From assembly GCA_013397455.1 (NCBI GenBank), contig VYZB01000172.1, positions 1,694,273 to 1,758,272 of the forward strand: a stretch of DNA of 64,000 bases. The letters are read 5' to 3'. This DNA comes from Crotophaga sulcirostris. Its lineage: Eukaryota > Chordata > Aves > Cuculiformes > Crotophagidae. A model generated the notes under the pieces. That model worked only from the letters and a program-made list of their open reading frames with translations, had not been told where the DNA came from and did no database searches. This document shows, piece after piece, positions 52,201 to 63,703 of the stretch. Positions within the stretch are counted from its first letter, which is position 1; every line of letters starts with the position of its first letter. A program made the position numbers and the translations under genes.

Positions 52201-55200
52201 AATAAAATTGCCTCAGGTTTCTCTTTGTAGTCCTTAATATTTGAGATCTGCAATGCACACAGCCCTGCCAAAGGAGAAATTCTCAGTAACTGGAGATCAC
52301 AAGAGCTCAGTTATCATTGGATGAATGAAAATCCTATCAGTGTTGGACACTGAATCTCCCTGCCATTTCTTGCCTTGGCAAGCCACAACCAATGCAAGAG
52401 CACCTGCAGCGATCCCCTAGTTATTAGCTGCTCCACCTTCCTCTTCCTAGAAGTCTCCCAAGCACGAAAATATTTTGCTGCAAATCTCTGCTCTGCCCTG
52501 TAATGACACTGGATGCCATAAAATGCCTTCACCGCAGAAGTCTTGCTAAGTCTTTTGAACACAGAACAATTATCTCTTGCCAAGAGTGAATTTTGTCAGC
52601 TGTGCTGCACTTTTTCTTTATCAGCTCAGCTTATAATAAAGACATTTTCCCCTTCTATTAGTTCCTAAGAAGCATATTTTTCTCTGTAGCTGTATTATGC
52701 AAAAGCATCCAAGACATTTATGTGCTATACTACCTCTTCCTGTGTTATCTCTACAGGTCTGAGGAATGACTCTGACATTTTTCCTCCTTTCCTAGGCCTT
52801 TTCACAGATTAGACAGTTTGTGAATGCAATTCACATGAATATTAGCAAGTACATATTAAACCCTCCCAAAACATAAAAGTAGTTTTTATTTCCAGAAAGA
52901 AACCTTATATACAGATTAAAGTCTGTGAAGGCAGCCCTGGCAGGATTTCTTCTGGCAACTCAATTTTTCAAAGCTTCTCAAATCATGCTGTAGCTGTTCT
53001 GATCTGCTTTCTACAGTACAAATGATATCTAGTTTGCATTAGTCAAGTCACGAAAGAAAGCTAAGAAAACCAGCAAGAACTGCTAGCAGTAAATAACTTT
53101 CTTTCTAGTTTGTTCGCTAGACCAAGTTTATCTTAGGACAGAAATTTAAAAACAGTAACAGTCACTTCACTATCCATGAAAGAAGAGGAAAGCGTTTTGC
53201 ATTTTGACATACCCGTAGTGTCATTATCTTGGAATCAGAATATCTTTGGATTTTAAGCTCTTATGCATTCCTTTCACATTTAGCAGTCAAACTTTTCTTT
53301 CCGATGTCAGAATTTAAAATGCCCTCTCATCAGAGTATCCATATTTTCATATTTAGAGCATCTTTTCCCTACTGTCAACTCATCAAAAACTTTTTCTCAC
53401 CAAAAAAAACCCAATAATGCAGTTAGAGGAGGTGTTAATTATGAGCAGCAAGGTTAGGAGATTGTCCAGGTTTCTTTTACATTAAAGTCCATCTGTGGGA
53501 AATGGTTGGCACAGAGAAAGTAAAAATTTCATCACCAATTCATTCTCTCTCTTAAACCAAGGGAAGAATTCCCCCCTAAAATGAAGAATTTCCTAAACGT
53601 CATCCGAACTGTAGCATCCACTTTCAACACACGTATATATCACAAGCCAGAACATATGTATTAATACCATCTGTTAATCTTACTATTTTTAAAATAAATA
53701 ACCCAAATCCATTAAAATTATTAATGAAAGCAGGAGCACCAAGGATGAAAGCAGTAAAATTCACAAGCATCACACCCGTGGTCCAAGTTTATGTGACTGC
53801 ATCCTGCTGTTGTCTAGGCATGTCACCAACTCCACACTGGAAAAGAAATCCTGTAATCCCTGACAATGTGACTGAGGAAATGACTTGCATAACCCTATGT
53901 GTTTAAACACAACAGACATGAGAATCTGCACAGTACCACGAAACCCAGGCTGCCCAACATCCTGCCACTGGCTGCAACCAGTCCTTGATGTACCAGAGGA
54001 TGGTAAAAATTCTAACAGGAAAAAAGACAACTCTAAAGTTCCAAAGACGAAGTTAAAATCAAATTTAGCCTCACCATTTAGCATCCTGCACTGTACATTG
54101 CTTTGGTTATTGTGTGGTGTAATCGTATTTACGAAAGACAACACAACCTTTACTTTCCAATAACCAATCAAGCATCTATGTGGATAGATACATTTAATCC
54201 CTACAGAAACTGAAAAGCTAAACATTCGGAAAAGTAACCATGCTGCTCTGGACAGCAAGTGCAGCGTTGCAGGCTGTGGTGCTACACTGCACGACCCCAG
54301 GCAGTCTTGTTCTCACAGCCAACACAGAGGGCCACCAGAAATGCTGATGGGGCTGAGGAAGCTGGAGCACTGCAGCCACCCTTTATATCAGCTTTGATAA
54401 GTGGTCACACAAAATGAAGTTCATTATGGAGAAACTCAAATGTGACCACAGCCATACCACATTCTATTATCACCTTTGCATGGTGCTTTTTTTCATTTAT
54501 CTTCTGTATGATTAAATTCAAATTAAAAAACATACTACATAGAAATTTTTGTACTTACATGAACATACACGTAAGCTTAATCACGTAGGTTTTACCATGA
54601 AGGAAGATGTCGAAATTTCCTGCCTAACTGGAACACAAGCTTAATTCATCTGGGGTCACAGATAACGGTGTAGGACTAGCCTGACTTTGCGGAAAATTTG
54701 TGGATCATGTGGTGATTAAAATCCTTAACAGTATTCAATTTCTTCTTCCACCATGGCTTCCTGTAATTTACTCTGGTCTCTTGTAGATGTAAAGAGGCAG
54801 TTCTGGCACTTCCGCATTTCAGTGTGGTAGTATCTAGGCTACACCAGCAGTGCTGAAGTTTTAAAATTCAATTATCCATCAAATCCATTTTTATTTTGCT
54901 TTTCAAATTGCTCCTCAGAGTAGGTTTTTTCTCATTTACTCTTTCAGCTTGTATTTTTTCTCATTTGTCTTTACCTTTCGACATTTTAGCACTGTGGAAA
55001 CAAATACTCCTAAAATTTTATTTTTCATTTTTTTTATGAAAGGATTATGAACCTGAAAATTTGAAGCCAAATCCACAGTTCTTACTGACAATTTTCAGCT
55101 TCAAAAAAGCTTTCTGTCTAGTGAAATCCAAGCTGTGCAGTAAGGGACATCAGGGAAAAAAAAAAAGGTTATTATAGCAGTTAAAATATATCAATGAAAG

Positions 55201-55305
55201 TACTCAGCAAGAATTACTAAAAATCTCTGTGAAGCTAATTGAATAGAGATGTTATTGTACATCAGACAACAGACATTATTGCTTTGGTAAATCTACTAGA
55301 CTTGG

Positions 55306-55845
55306 AATCATAGAAGCATAGAATTGTTTAGGTTGGAAAAGATCTTTAGAATCATCGAGTCCAACCCTTAACCTAGCACTGCCAAGACCACCATTAAACC
55401 ATGTCCTTAAGCACCATATCTTCACATCCTTTAAACACCTCCAGGAATGGTGTCTGAACCACTTCCCTAGGCAGCCTGTTCCAGTGTTTTCAGAGAAGAC
55501 TTTTTTTTTCTAATATCCAATATAAACCTCCTCCGGGGCAACTTGAGGCCTTTTCTTATTGTCCCATCGCTTGTTCCTTGGGGGAAGAGACCAACAGCCA
55601 CCTTACTATCACCTCCCTTCAGGTAGCAGTAGAGAGCAATAAGTTTTCCTCTCAGTCTTCTTTTCTCCAGACTAATCAACCCCAGTTCCCTCAGCCACTC
55701 CTCATTTTGGCATTGCATGAGGTTATTGTGACCCAGGTGCAAAATCTGGCACTTAGCCTTGTTGAATCTCATACAATTAGCATCAGCCAATCCATCCAGA
55801 CTGTCCACTTCTCACAACATCTACAGATGTGTCCTAGCATCCAGA
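55306..55845 (-). mobile_element. CR1 LINE 3' end with internal deletion
   Basis: Read on the minus strand, the element ends in a CR1 3' region (AGGTTGGAAAAGATC side at about 55330) with a tail near 55306-55320. The coding remnant at 55808-55467 reads [19 protein letters not shown] and then, almost at once, [18 protein letters not shown]. In CR1 ORF2 these two segments are normally separated by a long RT C-terminal stretch, so an internal piece is missing at about 55700-55720. The remaining frame is open for 113 codons. Confidence 0.9.
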
Positions 55846-57119
55846 AGACAGGACCCATTGCTTCTCTCAATGTGATTACCATAAAAAGCCTTTGAATGTT
55901 CTTAATCAAGCACACTGATAAAATATTTTGTTGATACAATCAAATGCAATTTTTATTAATAAGTAAATACAGTTATTTGGAAGAATTTTTACACTACAAG
56001 GACACACACTAAAGACTGGTTTCTGATTCCTGGTGTACACATGGAGCATCACAAGGAAAACATCCTTGCTTGTCAGGGCTCAGTCAGACCCCCACAGAAG
56101 GGGATGAGAACTCTCATATTGATTTCCACATGACCAAGACCTCAAATGTCTAACAGAATATCCCCCACAGAAGTCTTGCTCTACAAGTAAGAAGAAACTA
56201 GAATCCTTCAGATATATCCTGACAATAAACGTCCACAGACACTAGTAGAAATTATACCAGTCTGAAAAACACATAGTGTCCCTCTGGATTCGGGTCTCTT
56301 TTACATCATGACGTAATTTATGCCTTTATGCAGGAAATCAAAGAGTGCACTGGCGAAGGGAGGTTCAGACATTACACATTAAAAGTGCACATGCATGAGT
56401 ATGAAACACGTATTTCAGGAACGTATTTTGTCAACCTAGCACACTCGACGTGTGGAAGCATGCCACGGTGCAAGTGCCCTGCACAACCAGCAGCACTTTT
56501 CAGGAGAATCACTGACCCACAGCAGCAATCACAGAGAGGCTGTGCATTCAGGGTACTGAGCTGGACAAGCAGCAGACTATCCTGGAGTGTCAAGGCATGA
56601 GTGTCATCCTTCACAGGGAGCTTCAGGGTTGAAGATGAGCTCAAAGTTTTAGTTGGGTCTTCAGTGTTAGCTTCATGTTAAGGGCTTCAAAGGTACTCAA
56701 ACAGTGGGAGCCATGAGAACTTCAAAGTCATGAGACCTCCTAGCAAGCTAGAAAGCCTGCACTGGCCTCTTATCCTTTTGCTTGGGGAGATGAAGTCATG
56801 GTAGTAAATGTTCCATGGAATGATCTTTCCAGGGAAGTTCACGGCAAAGAAATCTTTGCCAAGTTTGCCCTAGCTTCCCAAAGCTAGTGTGACTGGAGAA
56901 ATTCAATTCCATAAATCACAGGGAAGATCAAGATAGCAGGCTGTGAGCTTGGTAAGTCTCAAATTTAGTTAGCTTTGCACATAGACACAAACTCAGTCTT
57001 CTGCACGAAGATGCCCTAAGCAGTAACCGGAAAAGTTTGTCTTTTACTCTTCGCAGCTCAAAATGTCCCAGCCTGTATTATAATAATCTCTGCCTGGAAG
57101 GAGGCATTGGCCTTTTGTA

Positions 57120-57345
57120 GTTAAAGCATCATAGACAAATTCAGGTTTTATGTCCTGAAGTCACTCTGTTCAACCTCCAGCTGAAACCAGTGGTAAATTT
57201 AAAGCTAGATCAGATTTTTCAGGACTGAGCCCAGTCAAATTCCAAACATCTCCAAGGATGGAGATTTGACAGTCTCTCTGGGCATTTGCTCCAGTGTTTG
57301 ACTACCCTCATCCTGAAAAAAATTATTTCTTTAATAGAGAACAAA
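57120..57345 (-). mobile_element. Old, diverged CR1 LINE fragment
   Basis: On the plus strand the order CTGAAGTCACTCTGTTCAAC, then CTCCAAGGATGGAGATTTGA, then TCTCTGGGCATTTGCTCCAG and GACTACCCTCATCCTGAAAA matches the reverse complement of the CR1 3' region. It is more diverged than the other copies, and its limits are approximate. Confidence 0.75.
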
Positions 57346-57762
57346 ATGAAAAAAAAACCCAACCAATTTAATGTTGCTTTCAACTAAACTGTGTCAAAGT
57401 CCAGACAAACTGCTGTGAAAAGTCATAGTCTGGAAAGTTTTCTCTTAGAAGATGGCTACCTACACAGTAAGACTATACTTCCTATTTAACAAAAAGCTTT
57501 GGGGTGTATTCTAAACTCTCTTTTTAGGTTCCTCTCTTAATCTGTTTTACCAAATAGCCTTTATGTAGCAGGTCAAGTTGCCTGGTCCTCTTGCACAGCA
57601 GGAACTCTTACTGCATAAAGTGTCAATAGGATGTAGCTCAGATACTTTCTCCTAATTTTTTCCTTTTGCATTACTGTGAGTGTGAGGCAAAGTAGATGTT
57701 GTTCATCTGCTCCAGCCTTGAATGTATATTTGTGGAGAACAGTTTGTATATTTTGGTTTTTG

Positions 57763-57782
57763 TTTTTTTTTTTTTTTTTTTT
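57763..57782. repeat. Poly-T run (20 bases)
   Basis: An uninterrupted run of 20 T about 200 bases downstream (in the sense of MOCOS) of the exon at 57981-58057, so it lies inside the next intron near its donor end. Confidence 0.95.
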
Positions 57783-57980
57783 ACAAACCAGGTTGGATTA
57801 ATTCAATACACAAGACTTAGATAAACCAGTTACACTGAAGTCTGATCTTCACATTGATGAACATGGATAATAAATGTAGGAAGAAAAATCAGGCTACAAC
57901 CATAGGAAAGATGATCAGGCTTGTGCCCCGAGTATAAATCTGGAACTTCAGTATTCAGTATTAGAGTTATGTTAACTGAC

Positions 57981-58057
57981 CTGTGAGTTTTTCCAGAACA
58001 TCAAATCCATGTTTCAGAGCAATGATATCAAGAAAAGAGACTGTGCCGTCTTCAAAC
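57981..58057 (-). CDS. MOCOS: MOCOS internal exon (first of three in the window)
   Basis: This 77-base exon encodes part of molybdenum cofactor sulfurase, a cytosolic PLP enzyme that moves sulfur from cysteine to the Mo cofactor and so activates xanthine dehydrogenase and aldehyde oxidase. Read on the minus strand it gives one base of a split Arg codon, then FEDGTVSFLDIIALKHGFDV and LEKLT, then the first base of a split Gly codon. The sequence closely matches the vertebrate MOCOS stretch 'RFEDGT(V/I)SFLDVIALKHGF' as I recall it. The acceptor reads ttctttag and the donor reads ACAG|gtcagt, both good. The final single base (phase 1) pairs with the GT that opens the next exon to give the Gly-Gly-Met expected in the family. 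The preceding exon should end in AG to complete the Arg codon; I do not find it between 58058 and 64000. The identification is by recalled similarity, not by a search. Confidence 0.93.
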
Positions 58058-58353
58058 CTAAAGAATGGAACAAATGAGCACAGTAAACAAATTATGCAGC
58101 TACAGTACAGACTTTAAATCTACTTTGAGTTATTATTTTACGTTCAGTGAATCTAACTTGCAGAGTGAAAACTCTTCCCTTAGAGATTCATCTTCTAGTC
58201 TTGCAGTGTCCTGTGAGGCAAAAATACATTCTTCAAGGCTATAGAGGCTCATCTGAACAGTCGCACAGAGAAAGTTACATTTTCCCCTGCGTAGCCTACT
58301 TGTGGATTTTTGACTTTTAGGTAATGGTTAAACAGTTATGTCTTATGAGCTAA

Positions 58354-58383
58354 TGTCAGAAGGTCCTAAGTTACCTTCTGACA
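58354..58383. repeat. Stem-loop with 11-base perfect arms and 8-base loop
   Basis: TGTCAGAAGGT (58354-58364) and ACCTTCTGACA (58373-58383) are exact reverse complements around CCTAAGTT. It lies just upstream of the degenerate frame at 58404-59094. Confidence 0.93.
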
Positions 58384-58403
58384 GTGTCAGATGTCAGAAA
58401 TAA

Positions 58404-59094
58404 GCAAGGAGACGTGTGGATACTTTGTGTTTGTCCCCCTACTCTGAAATGATTACATCTCATGCAGTTGAGTTAGGTGGCAAGAAGAGACCCTCCTTAC
58501 CTGGAGCAAAGAGGAAGATCGGTAACAAATCTCCCTTCACATGCTCTTCAAAGAAATTAAAAATAACTGACCTAAACCAAGAGTTGTATACAATGGTAGG
58601 GGGAAATGTACCAACATCTTTTAATGGAAACACCGAACAGAAACAAAAATGCTGGAACTGATTAACTACTGCAGCCATTCCCATAGTACAGAAGGATAAG
58701 GTGCATCCAAAGTGGAGATGCATTGAGGAAGTGATGCTCAAGAGAATTTCAAGGTGGCAGAAGGGAGACTATATCAAACGGCAACATGTTTTATTTATGC
58801 CTTTTGCGCACTGCAGTCCACAAGAAGTTTTAAGGAGTGATTATTCAGCTTGCTTCACCACTAAGGGGACCAGAGAATATTGCTGACAATTGATGAAGTC
58901 AAAACTGTACAGAACTCACTACCATTTCAAGCTGAACCTGAGGTCACAGCAAGTCTCTAAGAAGGAGGGACCTACCTCCAAACCTGTAACAGTTAATGTT
59001 GGAAATGAACCCACCAGCAAGAACTCCAAATCTCATGGTTCAAATTTAAAACTAAGTTTTGAACATGAGGATGAGACCTTCCAAGTAACCTAGT
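58404..59094 (+). pseudogene. Degenerate coding-like stretch of unknown origin
   Basis: One plus-strand frame stays open from 58404 to a stop at 59092-59094, about 229 codons, with only two internal stops (TGA at 58662 and 58887). In AT-rich sequence many more stops would be expected. The translation is rich in Lys and Ser and includes GGKKRPSLPGAKRKIGNKSP, HPKWRCIEEVMLKRISRWQK and LKLSFEHEDETFQV. I recognise no family. An A/T-rich end with AATAAAATAAA follows at about 59328-59340, so it could be a processed copy of a mRNA, an old viral insertion, or chance. It lacks any visible intron structure, and no ATG opens the frame at its start. Confidence 0.4.
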
Positions 59095-62000
59095 GTTCCT
59101 TGAATCTTTCTCAGAAAGGGCTGATGTCCACATTCAAAAATGACTGGACAACATGGAGCAGAGCAGAGATAATCTTAGGCAAAAATACTTCACATACATG
59201 CATAACAGAGGATTACTTTTTGTCTGATATATCATTTTTCATAATGCATGTAAAAAGGTTTTAGTGCCACAATAAGTATTGTGAAAAGGCTCAAAGGTTA
59301 AAAATATCAGACTTCAAATGCTTTTTTTAAATAAAATAAACCTCAGTAGAACAGCATAATAGTTCTCACTTCTACAGTGATTTTTCTTACTTAACTTCTA
59401 TTTCATTTTTCCTTAGTTATAAAAAAATTTAAACACTGCTGGGGACACTGTCAGGTGTCCCTGAGAGCTTCCATAGAGCTTCCAAAAGTATTTGGTAAAG
59501 TCCCACACAAAAAAATAATTTAAGAGTACTGTGTATATGTGATATGTTTAGCAGGGATGAAAGAAAACAGATAGAGGCAGCAAATAATTAAACCAAGTGG
59601 TATAGTTACCAAGTGGTAAAAGAAAAGTGGTGGACTGCTACAGGGATCAATGGCCAAAAAGCGACCACTCATGCTCACCTCTTTCAACACAACATGAGCC
59701 AAAAAACCCCTTCTCAGGATTTTCTGATTCTCGCCTAGTAATAATTAACAGCAAAGCCTATTGCTCCTCAACTTCAGGGAACAAACCTGGCTGGCTGTCA
59801 GTGATGAAATTTAAAATGACCACTTCTGATTTGAAAGAGACCTAAAACCACAAATATGTTCAGAGACCCGTGGATCAGTGTCTGAGGGAAGCAATACTCT
59901 ATCCAAAATGCCACAAAAACTGGGGAAGGAGGACGACAAGATAAGGCAGAGGTTAACAGTGGTTTTGGAATTAAATACAGGAAAACATTAAAATTTTGCA
60001 CTGGTTGCAGGAAATGTCACAGTGGTCCCACACGCCTGCCAAGGAGAGATTATGGAAAGGATCTGTGAGGGCGAATTGACGTGCCCTGCTCAGTTACTGG
60101 CAATGGCTGGCAAAGCAAATAAAACACTGAGAACTAGAGACCACAGCAGAGATGCTGGCACTGAGCCCATCAAGAAGACTGCACAACCCTCAACAACCTT
60201 ATTATCAGAATCGAAAAGCACTTGAAAGGGCAACAAAGGTGCCAATATAGATGTTCAAAGGCCTCCAAATCTTACTTATAGTAGAAAGGGAAGCGGAAAC
60301 TGGGGCTTTGTTCATTAGATGTGATTATTAAATAAGCAGACAACTGCAATACATCCATTGTTAAGAAATAGAAGAGATGCATGAACAATATTACTGTTCT
60401 AAGATCTTAAAGAGTGTCATGGAACTACTCCAGTGCTTAGGAATCTTTCTGTTCAGAAAAAAGAAAGCAAACATAATTGTGGCTTTTTGATCAAACGTTA
60501 TGCTCCAGAATAGCACAACTGTTGCAGTAGTATATGCATCCTGCACTGTTTTGTCAGATTCGCATTATTTATTCTTTTTGAATGACAAAAAAAAGCCTGC
60601 TGGGAGCTCCACCGCAAGAACCAGAAGCCATAAAAAGAATTGAAAATAGTGCTAAAAGTATTTGCTCAAAGATATAGGAAAGTCTCTCTTTTTACAATTT
60701 ATTTTTGCAACATTCCCCTCTTGTATTTTGTATGTTCATATGTCCCCTTCTATTTCTACATTACCAGCTTTACATTTTGGATACAGAAAGCACTATTATT
60801 TCTTTATTCCTATAATATGTATATTTACACTACTTCCAGTGCACTTGACTCTCACTTATATTCTCCAGATTTACTGAACACCTGATGTGCAATTTCATTT
60901 TAAGCTGTAATCTTCTCTCATATTTCCAGCTATTGAATCAATCACTTTGCTTTATCCCCAGAAAATTTAAAGGAAACTTCTATAAATTCTGGTATTAAGC
61001 CAAACTATAAATTTCGATATTTGGCAAATTCAGCCTTAAGTAAGTGCTATAGCAATTCTGCTTAGTACCACGGCAAAACATGATGCTACGAAGGGTAGCT
61101 ATTCCTCTCTTGGGACACAGTGAGCTCTGTCCCAGAATATTTAACTGTATTTAGTGATTGACAGCAAACATGCTCCTAGTATTGAAAAACATTAACTTCA
61201 ATGGTTACATTTCTGTTTGATGCAACTGACGCTTCAAATAAATTGTTCCCCCACTCAATGGCAGTTCCAGTGTGAAAATAATCCATTTAGGATGAAGTTC
61301 ATCTGAATTAAGTTAATTCAAAGCCATTTCCTGAAGTAATAAAGGTTTTGCAGATGACGATGATGTATAAAGGATACTTACAAAGCCTAATAAGGCAGAA
61401 TACCAACTCAAGAAACAACAAGCTTATCTCTCTTATCTACTTCTTATTATAATTGATCCCATTTAATCACATGTGGGATGAGCTCAATTGCTTAGTTGAT
61501 TGTGTTTGTGAAAAGCTGATAGCATTTCACATCAACCTGCTACCTGGCAAACTGGTTAAACAGCTCATGGCATAATGAAAAACAGAGCAACCTGCCTAAA
61601 TCTATCAAGATCTTATAAAACTGATGAGCTGCTCTTCTTTTCCTAGTCCTCTATTTCTAGAAATAGCACATTTTCCTTTGAGTCATGAGACAAAAATTTG
61701 CTTACAGAGAGAGATCCCACCTTTAGGATCTAGGGATGGAATCAAGCTAGTCTTTCTTTGAATTTGTGTTCAATTGGTTGTTGTGACACTGCTCTGTTAG
61801 GCTTCTTCATACAAATCTTATTTCCTAAAGCCACTATCCCACACTTCAGGGCAACAGAAACAAGGAAGGAAAGTGTGACATCTTGGGCAGTTTGAATTTG
61901 CCCTTTCCTTAGCCAGATCACCTTTACATGGAAATACAATGACAAGAGTCATGGCCTGGACAGATGTTATTGGAAATAGAGTCCTTAAGGGCTAAACAAA

Positions 62001-62164
62001 CAGCTCACATTTAAAGAGAGGACGTATGGATAAAATTTGGTGGAAAACAAAAATACTACCCTGGAGCTGGACAGCACTGACTTAGGTCAGGAGTCCAAAA
62101 GAGCCCTTCAAGACCAATCAGCCAATGCTGAGAAGGTGGAATATCTTGCACAAAGTAAGCTATT

Positions 62165-62210
62165 CTGTAGATGGAATACAGATGGAATGTACAGATGTAG
62201 ATGGAATAAA
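62165..62210. repeat. Short imperfect tandem repeat (GATGGAAT)
   Basis: The motif AGATGGAATA/AGATGGAATG recurs three times with TGTA/CA spacers. It is a local duplication in intron sequence. Confidence 0.85.
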
Positions 62211-63703
62211 AGGCATAGCTTTTAGGTATTTTAGGTGGGAGCATGTGCCTCATGATTCTGGGAAGGCTGACTTGTTTAGCAGGCCAACAAGTGATTCAGC
62301 TGTTTTTTTTCAATTCATTTGCCCAGACAAAGTAAACTCAAACATGGAGCCACTGCATATCTGCAATTTCTGTCCAGAACACAGCCCAGAGCTTTGAAAC
62401 TTTGATAATAATCCCTTCAGAAGGTCAAAAATAATCCTGCTCATTTGAGATCATTGCTGAGTCAACGCAAAATGCAATGAAGAAGCTGTGGGGGGTGGTC
62501 GGGAAGGGGGAGACGTTACTGCCAGGCTTCCACCCTCCTTTACACTGGGGTAATGACTCCATATAGGTCAAATGAGCAGAAGTCATTCCATTCATTTCTA
62601 AAGCAGGTAAAAGTGAAACCAAATCCACAGAGAAAGCATATTCCTTGATTAAGCTGCTTTTCTTTTTTCTTTTTTTTTTTTAAGCACTCCTCAAGAGTGG
62701 AGCTGCCCTTTGAAGTGAGATGTTACACGAGTTCCTTTCATCTTTTCAATTCATTTATTTTCATCTAATTAAAAAGTACAATACAGAGGGGTTCTTGGTA
62801 TGCTTTTATAAGTAGTTCACTCAGATCGTATTTTTCACCTCTTACAGAAATTCCATATCTCCCCCCATATGAAACTGTTTTGGCAAATTTAATTTTTATA
62901 TTTTACACATTTACCTGTTTATTTTATACTGACATTTGCTGGAATTATAATAGCACTAAGGGTTTGCAGTGTCAAGTTTATGGCTGTAAGAACAAACTTT
63001 TCAGTCACTTCCATGTTCTTAGGTTAGTAATTGCCATCTCTAGTATTAGCAGGGGAATGGATCTTAATTGGCCTCACTGCTTTACAACATCAAAACTCAA
63101 CATTTGCAAAAAGAGCCATATTTGTTATGCTTTTCTTTAGCTTAAAATACGTCATTACTGGTCTATGAAAGCTTTAGAGCCCTGTTCTGTTCTTCAGCAC
63201 ATCTATCAGCTCCTCCCGAGACAAAGTTCTCAGGCAGCTTTCCATGGTGTTTGTGGCTCTCCGGAGGACTCATTCTTCTCAGTCTGGCTCTTTATTTTTA
63301 GCAATTTGCCCATTGTCCATATTAATAATTTTCTTAACTGGGTGAAACCCTGGCCACATGAACACCAACAACTGAATTTTAAGGCAAAACCATGCAAGAT
63401 AAAGCATTTATCTGTGGTCTTTTTGATCCTCCACCAGTAAAAACTTTGGAAAGGATCTGAGCCCCTGTCCACTATCCTCAAGGAAGCACTTGCTTTGGAC
63501 TAAATATGTGTCTCACATGGTGCATCCCACTGAAGCAAGTAAAAAAAATGAATAGAGAGCCTGTTTTAACAGGCATATATGCTACCATTGAACTACACTT
63601 TTGTAATAATCCAACTTTTGCATAACTGACTGCACAGAAGCATGCTACAGTGAGCCAAGAATTTAAATGCTTGGAGGGCAGAAATAGATCACAGACCTCT
63701 TCA

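Larger units (their letters stand above)
15466..57980 (-). other. MOCOS: MOCOS intron, 42.5 kb
   Basis: This intron separates the exons at 57981-58057 and 15266-15465, whose encoded segments are adjacent in the family protein. It contains CR1 fragments at about 19076-19528, 36705-37861, 39345-39865, 43430-43513, 55306-55845 and 57120-57345, an LTR at 24365-24960, microsatellites and homopolymer runs, and perfect hairpins at 21541-21594 and 38110-38150. I see nothing assignable in 15466-19075, 19612-21540, 24961-36704, 39866-43429 (apart from a short T/C repeat and a possible regulatory block), 43514-55305 (apart from a G-run and a cryptic exon-like segment) and 57346-57762. Confidence 0.85.

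Noticed and set aside
53770..54258. Longest open frame in the window (162 codons, minus strand)
   Set aside because: It has no recognisable domain, an opposing open frame covers the same bases, and there is no splice or promoter context. In 64 kb a frame of this size can occur by chance.
59470..59660. Weak resemblance to LINE reverse transcriptase motifs (KVFGKVPHK near 59490, SGGLLQGSMA near 59635)
   Set aside because: The spacing is only roughly right, frameshifts are needed, and the surrounding sequence does not match CR1. It is too weak to list as an element.
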